DNA from: Bacillota bacterium
Lineage (GTDB): Bacteria; Bacillota; Clostridia; Lachnospirales; Lachnospiraceae
DNA length: 6,844 bases
Assembly (NCBI GenBank): GCA_023389295.1
Contig: JAEWEO010000229.1
Coordinates: forward strand, 1 to 6,844
Direction of reading: 5' to 3'
This document shows, piece after piece, positions 1 through 5,630 of this stretch (position 1 is its first letter; every line of letters starts with the position of its first letter). The notes beneath the pieces are model-generated. The model was not told where the DNA came from, made no database searches, and saw nothing but the letters and a program-made list of their open reading frames with translations. The translations under genes were made by a program, and so were the position numbers.

Positions 1-380
1 GTATTACTGGTATTATAGTTAGTGATTCCACCGTGGATTTGTATAATCCCAAAGTGATTAGAGCTACCATGGGTTCGATATATCGGATGCCCTTCTATCA
101 GGCACCGAATTTTTATGAGACCTTATCGCAATTAAAAGATGAGGGCATCACCGTATTTGCGGCGCACCTATCCGGAGTTTTCTATGATACGGAAGATAAT
201 TTTAAAGGAAAATGTGCTTTCCTTATTGGTAATGAAGCAAACGGTTTATCGGAGCGTGCTTCAAAAGAAGCGGATAAGCTGATTAAGATTCCAATGGCAG
301 GTAAGGTAGAATCTTTAAACGCGGCAGTTGCAGCAGCAATACTCATGTATGAAGCAGCTAGACAAAGAAGGAAATCTTAG
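1..380 (+). CDS. SpoU/TrmH-family RNA 2'-O-methyltransferase, C-terminal part (5' truncated by the window edge)
   Basis: The reading frame is already open at base 3 and gives about 125 residues to the TAG at 378-380, so the gene begins upstream. A GTG at 33 falls inside the conserved motif and is not a real start. The product should transfer a methyl group from S-adenosylmethionine to a ribose 2'-OH of tRNA or rRNA, in the cytoplasm, using the knotted SPOUT fold. All the C-terminal SpoU signatures are visible, numbered on the 125-residue fragment: motif 2 RATMGSIYRMP (20-30), the cofactor-loop motif LIGNEANGLS (74-83), and motif 3 IPMAGKVESLNAAVAAAIL (96-114). The N-terminal substrate-binding domain and motif 1 are missing only because of the window edge, so I cannot say whether this is an RlmB, TrmH or YsgA-type enzyme. 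The family call is firm; the target nucleotide is unknown. A hairpin terminator about 70 bases downstream separates it from the next operon. Confidence 0.92.
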   Translation, partial: ITGIIVSDSTVDLYNPKVIRATMGSIYRMPFYQAPNFYETLSQLKDEGITVFAAHLSGVFYDTEDNFKGKCAFLIGNEANGLSERASKEADKLIKIPMAGKVESLNAAVAAAILMYEAARQRRKS

Positions 381-451
381 TATGGAGATTAACAACTAAG
401 CTTTTTTGTCGCGATCCATATGAGAAAGAGATAAAAAATTTTCAAATATAC

Positions 452-499
452 CATAGCATTTTAAGGTTACAATAAGGCCTTTTGATGCTATGTTTTTTT
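452..499 (+). terminator. Rho-independent terminator after the RNA methyltransferase gene
   Basis: CATAGCAT (452-459) pairs perfectly with ATGCTATG (485-492). After a G-U pair and two mismatches the stem continues with AAGG/CCTT. Seven T residues follow at once (493-499). This is a classical intrinsic terminator for the upstream gene and isolates it from the nfeD promoter at 541. Confidence 0.75.
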
Positions 500-540
500 A
501 TCAGGTAAGTTAAAAACAAATTAAAAAGCCCTAAGTTCTA

Positions 541-569
541 TTGAATAAAGGTCTAAAATCTAGTAGAAT
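541..569 (+). promoter_or_regulatory. Sigma-A-type promoter of the nfeD-qmcA operon
   Basis: The -35 box TTGAAT (541-546) and the -10 box TAGAAT (564-569) each match 5 of 6 consensus bases and are separated by exactly 17 bases. An A/T-rich stretch lies just upstream (about 508-528). The start of transcription is expected near 576, leaving a leader of about 25 bases that holds a very strong ribosome binding site. I see no TGAAAC/CGT sigma-W-type element, although B. subtilis uses sigma-W for its NfeD/flotillin operons. Confidence 0.65.
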
Positions 570-585
570 AAAGTAAACCACGGAG

Positions 586-603
586 AAAGGGGGAAATAAT
601 TTG
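586..603 (+). promoter_or_regulatory. Strong ribosome binding site that fixes the TTG start of nfeD
   Basis: AAAGGGGG (586-593) lies seven bases before the TTG at 601. The next in-frame ATG (721) would remove the first transmembrane helix and part of the second, so the TTG is the credible start. Confidence 0.75.
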
Positions 604-1044
604 ACATATTCAATTTATTGGCTTATTATAATTGCCGTGTTAATCTTGATAGAAATTATTACATTAGGTCTTACGACAATCTGGTTTGCCGGAGGAGCAT
701 TAGTTGCATTTGTTGTTTCTATGTTTATTGATAATTTATTCATCGAGATTATGGTGTTTTTACTTGTTTCAATTGCGCTATTGTATTTTACAAGGCCATT
801 GGTGGTAAAATATTTTAATCCCAAAAGAGTGAAGACAAATTATGAGGGAGTTATCGGCAAAGATGCTCTTGTTACTATTCGAATAGATAATATAAAAGCA
901 GAGGGTCAAGTAATTGTTGATGGACAGGAATGGTCCGCAAGATCCTTGGAGGGAAATGTTATTGAAGTAGGCACCAAGGTTAAAGTACAGAGTATTTCCG
1001 GTGTAAAGTTAATGGTTACAGGAGTTAAGAAAGATTCAAATTAA
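601..1044 (+). CDS. nfeD: Short NfeD-like integral membrane protein with OB-fold domain
   Basis: This 147-residue protein has three hydrophobic segments (about 6-24, 26-42 and 46-64), then a basic turn (RPLVVKYFNPKR, 65-76), then a soluble C-terminal domain at about 82-141. That domain has the NfeD OB-fold pattern: GVIGKDALV, then GQVIVDGQEWSARS with the typical Gly, Asp-Gly and Trp, then VGTKVKVQSISGVKLMV. It lacks the ClpP-like serine protease domain of long NfeD proteins, so it is the short type that accompanies QmcA/YbbK SPFH proteins, as E. coli YbbJ does. Short NfeD proteins are thought to help assemble or stabilise the SPFH partner in the membrane; the molecular role is not settled. 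It starts with TTG, supported by the purine-rich site at 586-593. The SPFH gene begins 26 bases downstream with no terminator between, so the two are very probably co-transcribed and work together. Confidence 0.88.
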   Translation: MTYSIYWLIIIAVLILIEIITLGLTTIWFAGGALVAFVVSMFIDNLFIEIMVFLLVSIALLYFTRPLVVKYFNPKRVKTNYEGVIGKDALVTIRIDNIKAEGQVIVDGQEWSARSLEGNVIEVGTKVKVQSISGVKLMVTGVKKDSN

Positions 1045-1070
1045 TTATTATAAGGGAGGGAATTAGAAAT

Positions 1071-2006
1071 ATGGGACCATTGGAACTAATTATCATATTG
1101 TTAATAATTGTATTACTTGTATTTGCTTCCTGCGTTAGAATTGTACCGCAAGCCTATGCCTATGTGGTGGAACGTTTGGGAGGCTATCAGGCAACCTGGA
1201 CTGTAGGTATTCACATTAAGATGCCACTCGTTGATAAGGTGGCGAAGAAGGTGCTGTTAAAGGAACAGGTAGTGGATTTTGCACCACAAGCAGTAATCAC
1301 TAAGGATAATGTAACAATGAAAATTGATACGGTTGTATTCTTTCAAATTACGGATCCAAAGCTTTTTGCATATGGTGTTGAGCATCCTTTAATGGCAATT
1401 GAGAATCTTACGGCAACTACCTTAAGAAATATTATAGGTGATCTGGAGCTGGATGAGACCTTAACCTCCAGAGAAATTATTAATACAAAGATGAGAGTGA
1501 CGTTAGATGTTGCTACAGACCCTTGGGGTATCAAAGTAACTCGTGTGGAATTAAAGAATATTATTCCACCTGCAGCAATACAGGATGCTATGGAGAAACA
1601 GATGAAGGCAGAACGTGAGAGACGTGAGGCTATCTTAATTGCAGAGGGACAGAAAAAGTCAGCTATTCTAGTTGCAGAAGGTAAGAAAGAATCAGCCATT
1701 CTTGACGCTGAGGGTGAAAAGATGGCAGCAATCTTACGCGCAGAAGCAAAGAGAGAAGCTACGATCAAAGAAGCAGAGGGTCAGGCGGAAGCTATTGTAA
1801 CGGTACAGAAAGCGAATGCAGAAGGTATCCGCTTCCTAAATGAATCAGCTCCCGGCAATGCTGTTATCCAGTTAAAGAGCTTGGAGGCATTTGCAAAAGC
1901 AGCAGACGGTAAGGCAACTAAGATTATTATTCCTTCCGAGATACAGGGATTAGCCGGAATGGTAAAATCACTTACGGAAGTCGGAAAAGATGATGTAATA
2001 CAATAA
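1071..2006 (+). CDS. qmcA: SPFH/Band 7 (stomatin/QmcA-like) membrane scaffold protein
   Basis: The 311-residue protein has one N-terminal membrane anchor (about 4-22) followed by the SPFH domain (about 23-180). It closely follows QmcA/stomatin: VVERLGGYQATWTVGIHIKMP, VVDFAPQAVITKDNV, DTVVFFQITDP, then LDETLTSREIIN and DPWGIKVTRVELKNI. Next come a charged helix (KQMKAERERREA), five consecutive 11-residue repeats rich in Ala, Glu and Lys (187-241), and a short C-terminal region ending in IIPSEIQGLAGMVKSL. Length matches E. coli QmcA (about 305). Such proteins oligomerise at the cytoplasmic membrane into microdomain scaffolds and can modulate membrane proteases or lipid organisation; the client here is unknown. 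The start ATG has AAGGGAGGG (1052-1060) ten bases upstream. It is the second gene of the nfeD operon and is followed by a strong terminator. Family and partner assignment are firm; the physiological role is inferred. Confidence 0.92.
   Translation: MGPLELIIILLIIVLLVFASCVRIVPQAYAYVVERLGGYQATWTVGIHIKMPLVDKVAKKVLLKEQVVDFAPQAVITKDNVTMKIDTVVFFQITDPKLFAYGVEHPLMAIENLTATTLRNIIGDLELDETLTSREIINTKMRVTLDVATDPWGIKVTRVELKNIIPPAAIQDAMEKQMKAERERREAILIAEGQKKSAILVAEGKKESAILDAEGEKMAAILRAEAKREATIKEAEGQAEAIVTVQKANAEGIRFLNESAPGNAVIQLKSLEAFAKAADGKATKIIIPSEIQGLAGMVKSLTEVGKDDVIQ
1629..1793 (+). repeat. Five tandem 11-residue (33-bp) repeats encoding the SPFH coiled coil
   Basis: Residues 187-241 of the SPFH protein divide without gaps into five 11-mers: AILIAEGQKKS, AILVAEGKKES, AILDAEGEKMA, AILRAEAKREA and TIKEAEGQAEA. 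The protein period is nearly exact but the codons differ between units, so this is an old, selected hendecad coiled coil and not a recent DNA duplication. Such stretches mediate oligomerisation in stomatin and flotillin proteins. Confidence 0.85.
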
Positions 2007-2015
2007 CCAATATAC

Positions 2016-2057
2016 AAAGGAATGCTGTAAGTAATATAGTACAGCATTCTTTTCTTT
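2016..2057 (+). terminator. Rho-independent terminator of the nfeD-qmcA operon
   Basis: GAATGCTGTA (2020-2029) pairs perfectly with TACAGCATTC (2040-2049) across a 10-base loop. The stem extends outward through a G-U pair and A-T pairs (AAAG with TTTT). The T-rich tract TTTTCTTT (2050-2057) follows. It begins about 10 bases after the qmcA stop codon. Confidence 0.82.
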
Positions 2058-2081
2058 ATAACATAGTTTATGGCAAATATT

Positions 2082-2096
2082 CATTTCCTGAAAATA
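2082..2096 (+). promoter_or_regulatory. CodY-box-like palindrome just upstream of the ltaS -35 box
   Basis: CATTTCCTGAAAATA matches 12 of 15 positions of the CodY consensus AATTTTCWGAAAATT. It lies inside a wider dyad, AAATATT (2075-2081) and AATATTT (2093-2099), and ends five bases before the -35 box. In AT-rich DNA a 12/15 match can arise by chance, so this is only a candidate. Confidence 0.25.
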
Positions 2097-2101
2097 TTTA
2101 C

Positions 2102-2130
2102 TTGACGTCTTAAAGTCTTAATACTAGAAT
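2102..2130 (+). promoter_or_regulatory. Main sigma-A-type promoter candidate for ltaS
   Basis: The -35 box TTGACG (2102-2107) and the -10 box TAGAAT (2125-2130) each match 5 of 6 consensus bases, with 17 bases between them. An overlapping TATAAT at 2130-2135 would be 22 bases from the same -35 box, so it is the poorer choice. The spacer and the -10 region are overlaid by the inverted and direct repeats described separately, and the leader to the ATG at 2255 is about 115 bases. Confidence 0.6.
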
Positions 2131-2160
2131 ATAATCTTGAGTATTAAGAAAAAATTAAGA
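2107..2160 (+). promoter_or_regulatory. Inverted repeat with TCTTAA half-site cluster over the ltaS promoter (candidate operator)
   Basis: TCTTAATACT (2116-2125) and AGTATTAAGA (2140-2149) form a perfect 10-bp inverted repeat with a 14-base spacer that contains most of the -10 box and the expected transcription start. A further TCTTAA lies outside on the left (2108-2113) and a further TTAAGA outside on the right (2155-2160). The result is a roughly symmetrical set of four half-sites. The position suits a repressor site better than a terminator, since no GC-rich stem is present. The regulator is unknown. Confidence 0.45.
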
Positions 2161-2169
2161 TTTTTTATC

Positions 2170-2198
2170 TTGATAATACTTCTTTGTTGAGCTATTAT
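2170..2198 (+). promoter_or_regulatory. Possible second, downstream ltaS promoter
   Basis: TTGATA (2170-2175) and TATTAT (2193-2198) are 17 bases apart. A perfect TATAAT overlaps at 2196-2201 but with a 20-base spacer. A start near 2207 would give a leader of about 50 bases and would bypass the operator-like repeats at 2107-2160. It is weaker than the 2102-2130 promoter. Confidence 0.35.
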
Positions 2199-2254
2199 AA
2201 TGCTAGTTTGGAACCATTATTTGATTATTGTAAAGGACAGTTAGGTGAGTTCAA

Positions 2255-4129
2255 ATGAAAAAGATAAAAGAAATATTCGCATCGCCATACTTTATTGCCT
2301 TCTTGTTTATATTTAAAATGGGAGTATATTATGGATTAATCGAAGTGAATAATATGGAAATTGTTATGATCATCTTAAGCTTGATCGTATGGGCAACAAT
2401 CTTTATTTGCTTTGGTAGAAGCGGGCTAAAAAGAAAACGTGCAATATTTATACTGGTATATTTTTTGTTCAGCCTATTGATGTTTGCAGATACGATGTAT
2501 TATAACTATTATAATCAAACGGTTTCTGTTAAACAGTTATGGCAGGCCAAGAGTGTCACAGCTGTACCAAAGAGCTTTATAGCAACTTTAATCCCCGCTA
2601 GTTTCTTGTTATTTATAGACATTCCCTTTGCTTATATTTGCTTTAAAAAATATGCAACAAAGGATCACCTTCCAAAGATTATTTCTTGGGGGAAGTTCAA
2701 GTATATACTGTTTACACTCATCATTGGATTTGTAATATTAATTGTAAATCCTTTTAATTCTGCAGCCATTGCAAAAGTAAATAGTGTGGAGTTCTTTACA
2801 AATCATGTTACCGATATCTATGAAACTATCTCTGACAACTTAGAGACACAACAGATGGAGCAGGAGGAAATTCTTGAGGTCTTGCAGGAGGTAGCTCCCG
2901 AAGAAGAGGAAGTATCGATAAAACCCCGTTATAACGGTATTGGTGAAGGAAAGAATTTGATTGTAATACAGATGGAGGCCTTTCAAGATTTTGTAATTGG
3001 TGCTGAATATGAAGGCCAAGAGATAACACCTAATTTGAATGCTTTATTAGAGAAAGATACACTTTATTTTGATCATTATTTTACGAATACCGGTAAGGGA
3101 AATACAGCGGATGCGGAATTTACCAGTATGAATAGTTTATATCCTGTAATTGACGGAGAGAGTTATCGACTCTATGAAACGAATACTTATAATGGTCTGC
3201 CTTGGTTACTTAGAGAAAAAGGCTATGAAACCTTTGCTATTCACGGATTTGAAGGAACGTTTTGGAATAGAGAATCAGCTTATCCCTATCAGGGCTTCCA
3301 GGATTATATTAGCTTAGAGGATATGAATCAAGAGGATATCATAGGAATGGGTATCTCCGATAAATCCATGTTTAAGCAGCTGGTATCCATCTTGGAGCAG
3401 AGACAAGAGCCCTTCTTTAGCTTTGCAATTACTTTAACCAATCACCATCCCTTTGTTCTGGATGAAGAACATTGTTCCTTGACATTATCTGAAAAGGATC
3501 AAGGTACAAAGTTTGGTAACTATCTTCAGACTGTACGTTATACGGATGAGGCAATTGGCCAATTGATTGCAGACTTGAAGGAAGCAGGTTTATATGAGGA
3601 TACGGTAATCGCATTTTATGGTGATCATCATGGATTAAACTGTGGTATGGATGATACAAAATACCGTGTAGCAGAGTTTATCGGAAGAATCTACGATTAT
3701 GATGAAATGATGAACGTACCCCTGATCATTCATGTACCGGAAAGTGGAGTAAAAGAGACCATGAGTATTACGGGCGGACAGATTGATTTGCTTCCCACCA
3801 TTGCTAATATCATGGGATTAACACTTGATAAAACCTTTGTACTGGGTCAGGATTTATCGAATTCGTCGGAGGGGTTTGTAGCATTTACTACTTATCTATT
3901 GGAGGGGTCCTTTGCAACCAACGAGATTATGTTCGAAATCTCCAGAGGTGGAACCTTTGAGGGAAGTCGAGCTTGGAAGATAGGAACCAACGAGCAGGTA
4001 GATGCTAATTTATATCGTGAGGAATATGATAAAGCGGTATTATTAAAGAAGACCTCCAAAGAGATAATGAATCAAAATTTGATTGCACAATATATAACAC
4101 ATGAAATTGAAGAAAAAGTAGTTGAGTAA
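2255..4129 (+). CDS. ltaS: LTA synthase-family membrane phosphoglycerol transferase
   Basis: This 624-residue protein has five N-terminal transmembrane helices (about 10-29, 34-53, 62-79, 108-131 and 149-166) and an extracellular sulfatase-type domain (about 233-545). The family polymerises glycerol phosphate from phosphatidylglycerol on the outer membrane face, making the lipoteichoic acid backbone and leaving diacylglycerol. By comparison with S. aureus LtaS the key residues are present: metal ligand E241 (VIQMEAF), nucleophile T284 (GKGNTADAEF), W337 and R339 (FWNRE), H397 (LTNHHPF), D457 and H458 (YGDHHG). Between helix 5 and the enzyme domain is an acidic linker with ten Glu in residues 196-220. 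AGGTGA (2243-2248) is six bases before the ATG. The unit is monocistronic, with its own promoter and terminator. The family and an active enzyme are well supported. Whether it makes true LTA, primes it, or decorates another glycan cannot be told from sequence, so the symbol is a family label. Confidence 0.88.
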   Translation: MKKIKEIFASPYFIAFLFIFKMGVYYGLIEVNNMEIVMIILSLIVWATIFICFGRSGLKRKRAIFILVYFLFSLLMFADTMYYNYYNQTVSVKQLWQAKSVTAVPKSFIATLIPASFLLFIDIPFAYICFKKYATKDHLPKIISWGKFKYILFTLIIGFVILIVNPFNSAAIAKVNSVEFFTNHVTDIYETISDNLETQQMEQEEILEVLQEVAPEEEEVSIKPRYNGIGEGKNLIVIQMEAFQDFVIGAEYEGQEITPNLNALLEKDTLYFDHYFTNTGKGNTADAEFTSMNSLYPVIDGESYRLYETNTYNGLPWLLREKGYETFAIHGFEGTFWNRESAYPYQGFQDYISLEDMNQEDIIGMGISDKSMFKQLVSILEQRQEPFFSFAITLTNHHPFVLDEEHCSLTLSEKDQGTKFGNYLQTVRYTDEAIGQLIADLKEAGLYEDTVIAFYGDHHGLNCGMDDTKYRVAEFIGRIYDYDEMMNVPLIIHVPESGVKETMSITGGQIDLLPTIANIMGLTLDKTFVLGQDLSNSSEGFVAFTTYLLEGSFATNEIMFEISRGGTFEGSRAWKIGTNEQVDANLYREEYDKAVLLKKTSKEIMNQNLIAQYITHEIEEKVVE

Positions 4130-4142
4130 CTATTAGATATAC

Positions 4143-4190
4143 AAGGCTGTCATAAACGTATGTTTACACATCGATTTATGGCAGCTTTTA
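4143..4190 (+). terminator. Rho-independent terminator after ltaS
   Basis: GCTGTCATAAA (4146-4156) pairs with TTTATGGCAGC (4175-4185), 11 pairs with one G-U, and the stem extends outward as AAG/TTT. The loop holds a small second stem, ATGT/ACAT around TTAC. The U-tract is short (TTTT, 4186-4189), so read-through is possible. Confidence 0.68.
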
Positions 4191-4209
4191 ACATAATAAA
4201 TTTAAATCA

Positions 4210-4238
4210 TTGATTTTAACTGATTGTAAGACTATAGT
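4210..4238 (+). promoter_or_regulatory. Sigma-A-type promoter of the patatin gene
   Basis: TTGATT (4210-4215) and TATAGT (4233-4238) are separated by 17 bases, just downstream of the ltaS terminator. They predict a leader of about 45 bases before the start codon. This supports independent transcription of the patatin gene. Confidence 0.5.
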
Positions 4239-4289
4239 TTACGAGTTTTGTAATTACCTAAATGACTGATTAGCGAATAGAGGTGACGG

Positions 4290-5489
4290 ATGATGCCTGA
4301 GTGTTTTGATTTTGATAAGGAATATGGAGTTGTATTAGAAGGTGGAGGTGCTAAGGGTGCTTACCAGATTGGAGTTTGGAAGGCTCTGATAGAATATGGA
4401 GTTAAGATTAAGGCGGTGGCAGGGGTATCAGTAGGTGCGCTTAATGGTGCTTTAATTTGCATGGGTGACTATGAAAAGGCTGTAAATATATGGAAAAATA
4501 TCAGTTACTCCAGAATCATGGATGTGGATGATGGTGAAATGGATAAGCTTATGAGCCGAAGATTCAAGGAGATTAATATTCAAGCAGTCCGTAAAGAAAG
4601 TAAGAAAATACTCGTTGGAAGAGGTTTTGATGTAACTCCCCTAAGACAACTGGTAGAAGACAATATCGAAGAGAAAATAATAAAAGAATCAGACATTGAA
4701 TTTATTATGGGAACCTTCAATATGAGTAAGTTAAAAGAGGAGAACATTTCTGCTAAGGAAGCTGAGGAAGGATATCTGAAGGATTATTTGATGGCTAGTG
4801 CCAGTTTTCCTCTTTTTAAAAAGGAAAAACTGAATGGTAAGACATATCTGGATGGAGGATTAACGAATAATGTACCGATTGATATGCTCATTAACAGAGG
4901 ATATAAAAACATTCTGGTAATCCGTATCTATGGCATTGGTATGGAGAAGAGGATTAAGATACCGGAGGATGTTACCATTACTTATATAGCACCTAAGATA
5001 CATTTGTGCAATGTATTGGAATTTGATAAAAAGAAAGCAGTAAGAAATATTAACATAGGGTATTATGATGCGCTTCGTCTCCTTAAGCCTCTTAGTGGAA
5101 ACCGGTACTATATTGATAGCAATAAGATGGAGGAGGATTATCTCAATTCGTTTCTTACGCTGACGAAAGAGCAAATGGAAGTATTTTTATCAAAGGACAA
5201 GTCCGAGAGTAATTCGGTTTTAAGGGATTTTCTTGAAATAAGCTGTAAACAGATAGCCTCCTTACTAAAACTTGATAAGAAATGGACCTATGAGGATCTA
5301 TACTATGGGGTATTAGAATATTCGGCAAAGAAAATGCGAGTGAAAAGATTTCAGTTATATACAGAAGAGGAATTCTTGGGTGAGCTTAGGCAACGAATGG
5401 AGCAAACTTATAATAATACAGACATAGAAGAGAAAGAGTATGCTGATCCGGTGCTTGAACTTGCGGCAATGCTTCTAACAGAAACTTAA
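4290..5489 (+). CDS. Patatin-like phospholipase/acyl hydrolase with uncharacterised C-terminal region
   Basis: This 399-residue protein has a patatin domain at about 11-215. The oxyanion-hole motif is LEGGGAKGAYQIGV (16-29), the nucleophile elbow is GVSVG with Ser47, and the second catalytic residue is Asp188 in DGG (188-190), followed by NNVP. ASASFPLFKKEKLNGKTYLDGG is typical of bacterial members. Patatins hydrolyse acyl esters of phospholipids or neutral lipids with a Ser-Asp dyad. No signal peptide or membrane helix is visible, so it is probably cytoplasmic or peripheral to the membrane. Residues from about 216 on, which are charged, mostly helical-looking and end in EYADPVLELAAMLL, match no domain I can name. 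Two ATGs are adjacent; AGGTGA (4281-4286) is only three bases from the first and six from the second, so translation may begin at 4293. It has its own promoter; no strong terminator follows. The substrate is unknown. Confidence 0.88.
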   Translation: MMPECFDFDKEYGVVLEGGGAKGAYQIGVWKALIEYGVKIKAVAGVSVGALNGALICMGDYEKAVNIWKNISYSRIMDVDDGEMDKLMSRRFKEINIQAVRKESKKILVGRGFDVTPLRQLVEDNIEEKIIKESDIEFIMGTFNMSKLKEENISAKEAEEGYLKDYLMASASFPLFKKEKLNGKTYLDGGLTNNVPIDMLINRGYKNILVIRIYGIGMEKRIKIPEDVTITYIAPKIHLCNVLEFDKKKAVRNINIGYYDALRLLKPLSGNRYYIDSNKMEEDYLNSFLTLTKEQMEVFLSKDKSESNSVLRDFLEISCKQIASLLKLDKKWTYEDLYYGVLEYSAKKMRVKRFQLYTEEEFLGELRQRMEQTYNNTDIEEKEYADPVLELAAMLLTET

Positions 5490-5496
5490 TACTGCT

Positions 5497-5524
5497 GAAC
5501 AATAAGCTGTTCCTTTAGTTTTAC
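5497..5524 (+). terminator. Weak terminator-like hairpin after the patatin gene
   Basis: GAACA (5497-5501) and TGTTC (5508-5512) form a five-pair stem with a six-base loop, followed by a broken T-rich stretch (CTTTAGTTTTAC). The stem is short, so termination here is doubtful, and patatin transcripts may run on into argF. Confidence 0.3.
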
Positions 5525-5551
5525 TTGACATTTGGTGAAAATAAGCATAAT
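5525..5551 (+). promoter_or_regulatory. argF promoter region
   Basis: A perfect -35 box TTGACA (5525-5530) is present, but the -10 choice is unclear. CATAAT (5546-5551, 5 of 6) sits at a short 15-base spacing, TAATGT (5548-5553) at 17 bases is a poor match, and TATAAA (5553-5558) at 22 bases is too far. The non-ideal spacing overlaps the repeat structures described next, which would fit a regulated promoter. Confidence 0.5.
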
Positions 5552-5594
5552 GTATAAATAAACATAATTAAGAATAAATATAAAAACATTATGC
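5545..5594 (+). promoter_or_regulatory. 9-bp inverted repeat bracketing two ARG-box-like sites (candidate ArgR operator)
   Basis: GCATAATGT (5545-5553) and ACATTATGC (5586-5594) are perfect reverse complements with centres 41 bases apart. Overlapping or between them are two sequences resembling the ArgR/AhrC half-palindrome TGAATAWWWATTCA: TGTATAAATAAACA (5551-5564, 11 of 14) and AGAATAAATATAAA (5571-5584, 10 of 14). Their starts are 20 bases apart, close to the spacing of paired ARG boxes. Location over the argF promoter and start region fits arginine repression. The matches are imperfect and the DNA is very AT-rich. Confidence 0.4.
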
Positions 5595-5617
5595 GAACCG
5601 TGTAAAAGCGGAGAATT

Positions 5618-5630
5618 GGAGGATTCTATG
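5618..5630 (+). promoter_or_regulatory. Ribosome binding site that decides the argF start
   Basis: GGAGG (5618-5622) stands five bases before the ATG at 5628. An in-frame TTG at 5616 overlaps this GGAGG and so cannot be the start served by it. Confidence 0.85.

Noticed and set aside
381..420. TATGGA / TCCATA inverted repeat just after the RNA methyltransferase stop
   Set aside because: Only six pairs across a 28-base gap and no following U-tract; the real terminator is at 452-499.
1343..1768. 141-codon open frame on the minus strand inside qmcA
   Set aside because: It is the antisense shadow of the SPFH gene; the Ala/Glu/Lys-rich repeats avoid stops on the opposite strand, producing Ser/Ala/Ile-rich nonsense with no ribosome binding site.
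1781..2047. 88-codon minus-strand frame starting in the qmcA terminator
   Set aside because: Its start sits in the terminator hairpin and the rest is antisense to conserved qmcA sequence.
2126..2170. Attenuator formed by AAGAT/ATCTT (2157-2171) in the ltaS leader
   Set aside because: Only five A/T-rich pairs and no downstream U-run; too weak to call.
4860..5174. 104-codon open frame on the minus strand inside the patatin gene
   Set aside because: It lies wholly within a well-supported coding region and shows no recognisable motif or own promoter.
5616..5627. TTG at 5616 as the argF start
   Set aside because: It overlaps the GGAGG that serves the ATG at 5628; the extra residues MEDS are not part of the OTC family N-terminus.
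5553..5627. T-box or riboswitch leader before argF
   Set aside because: The leader is too short (about 70 bases), and no T-box sequence or stable multi-helix fold is visible.
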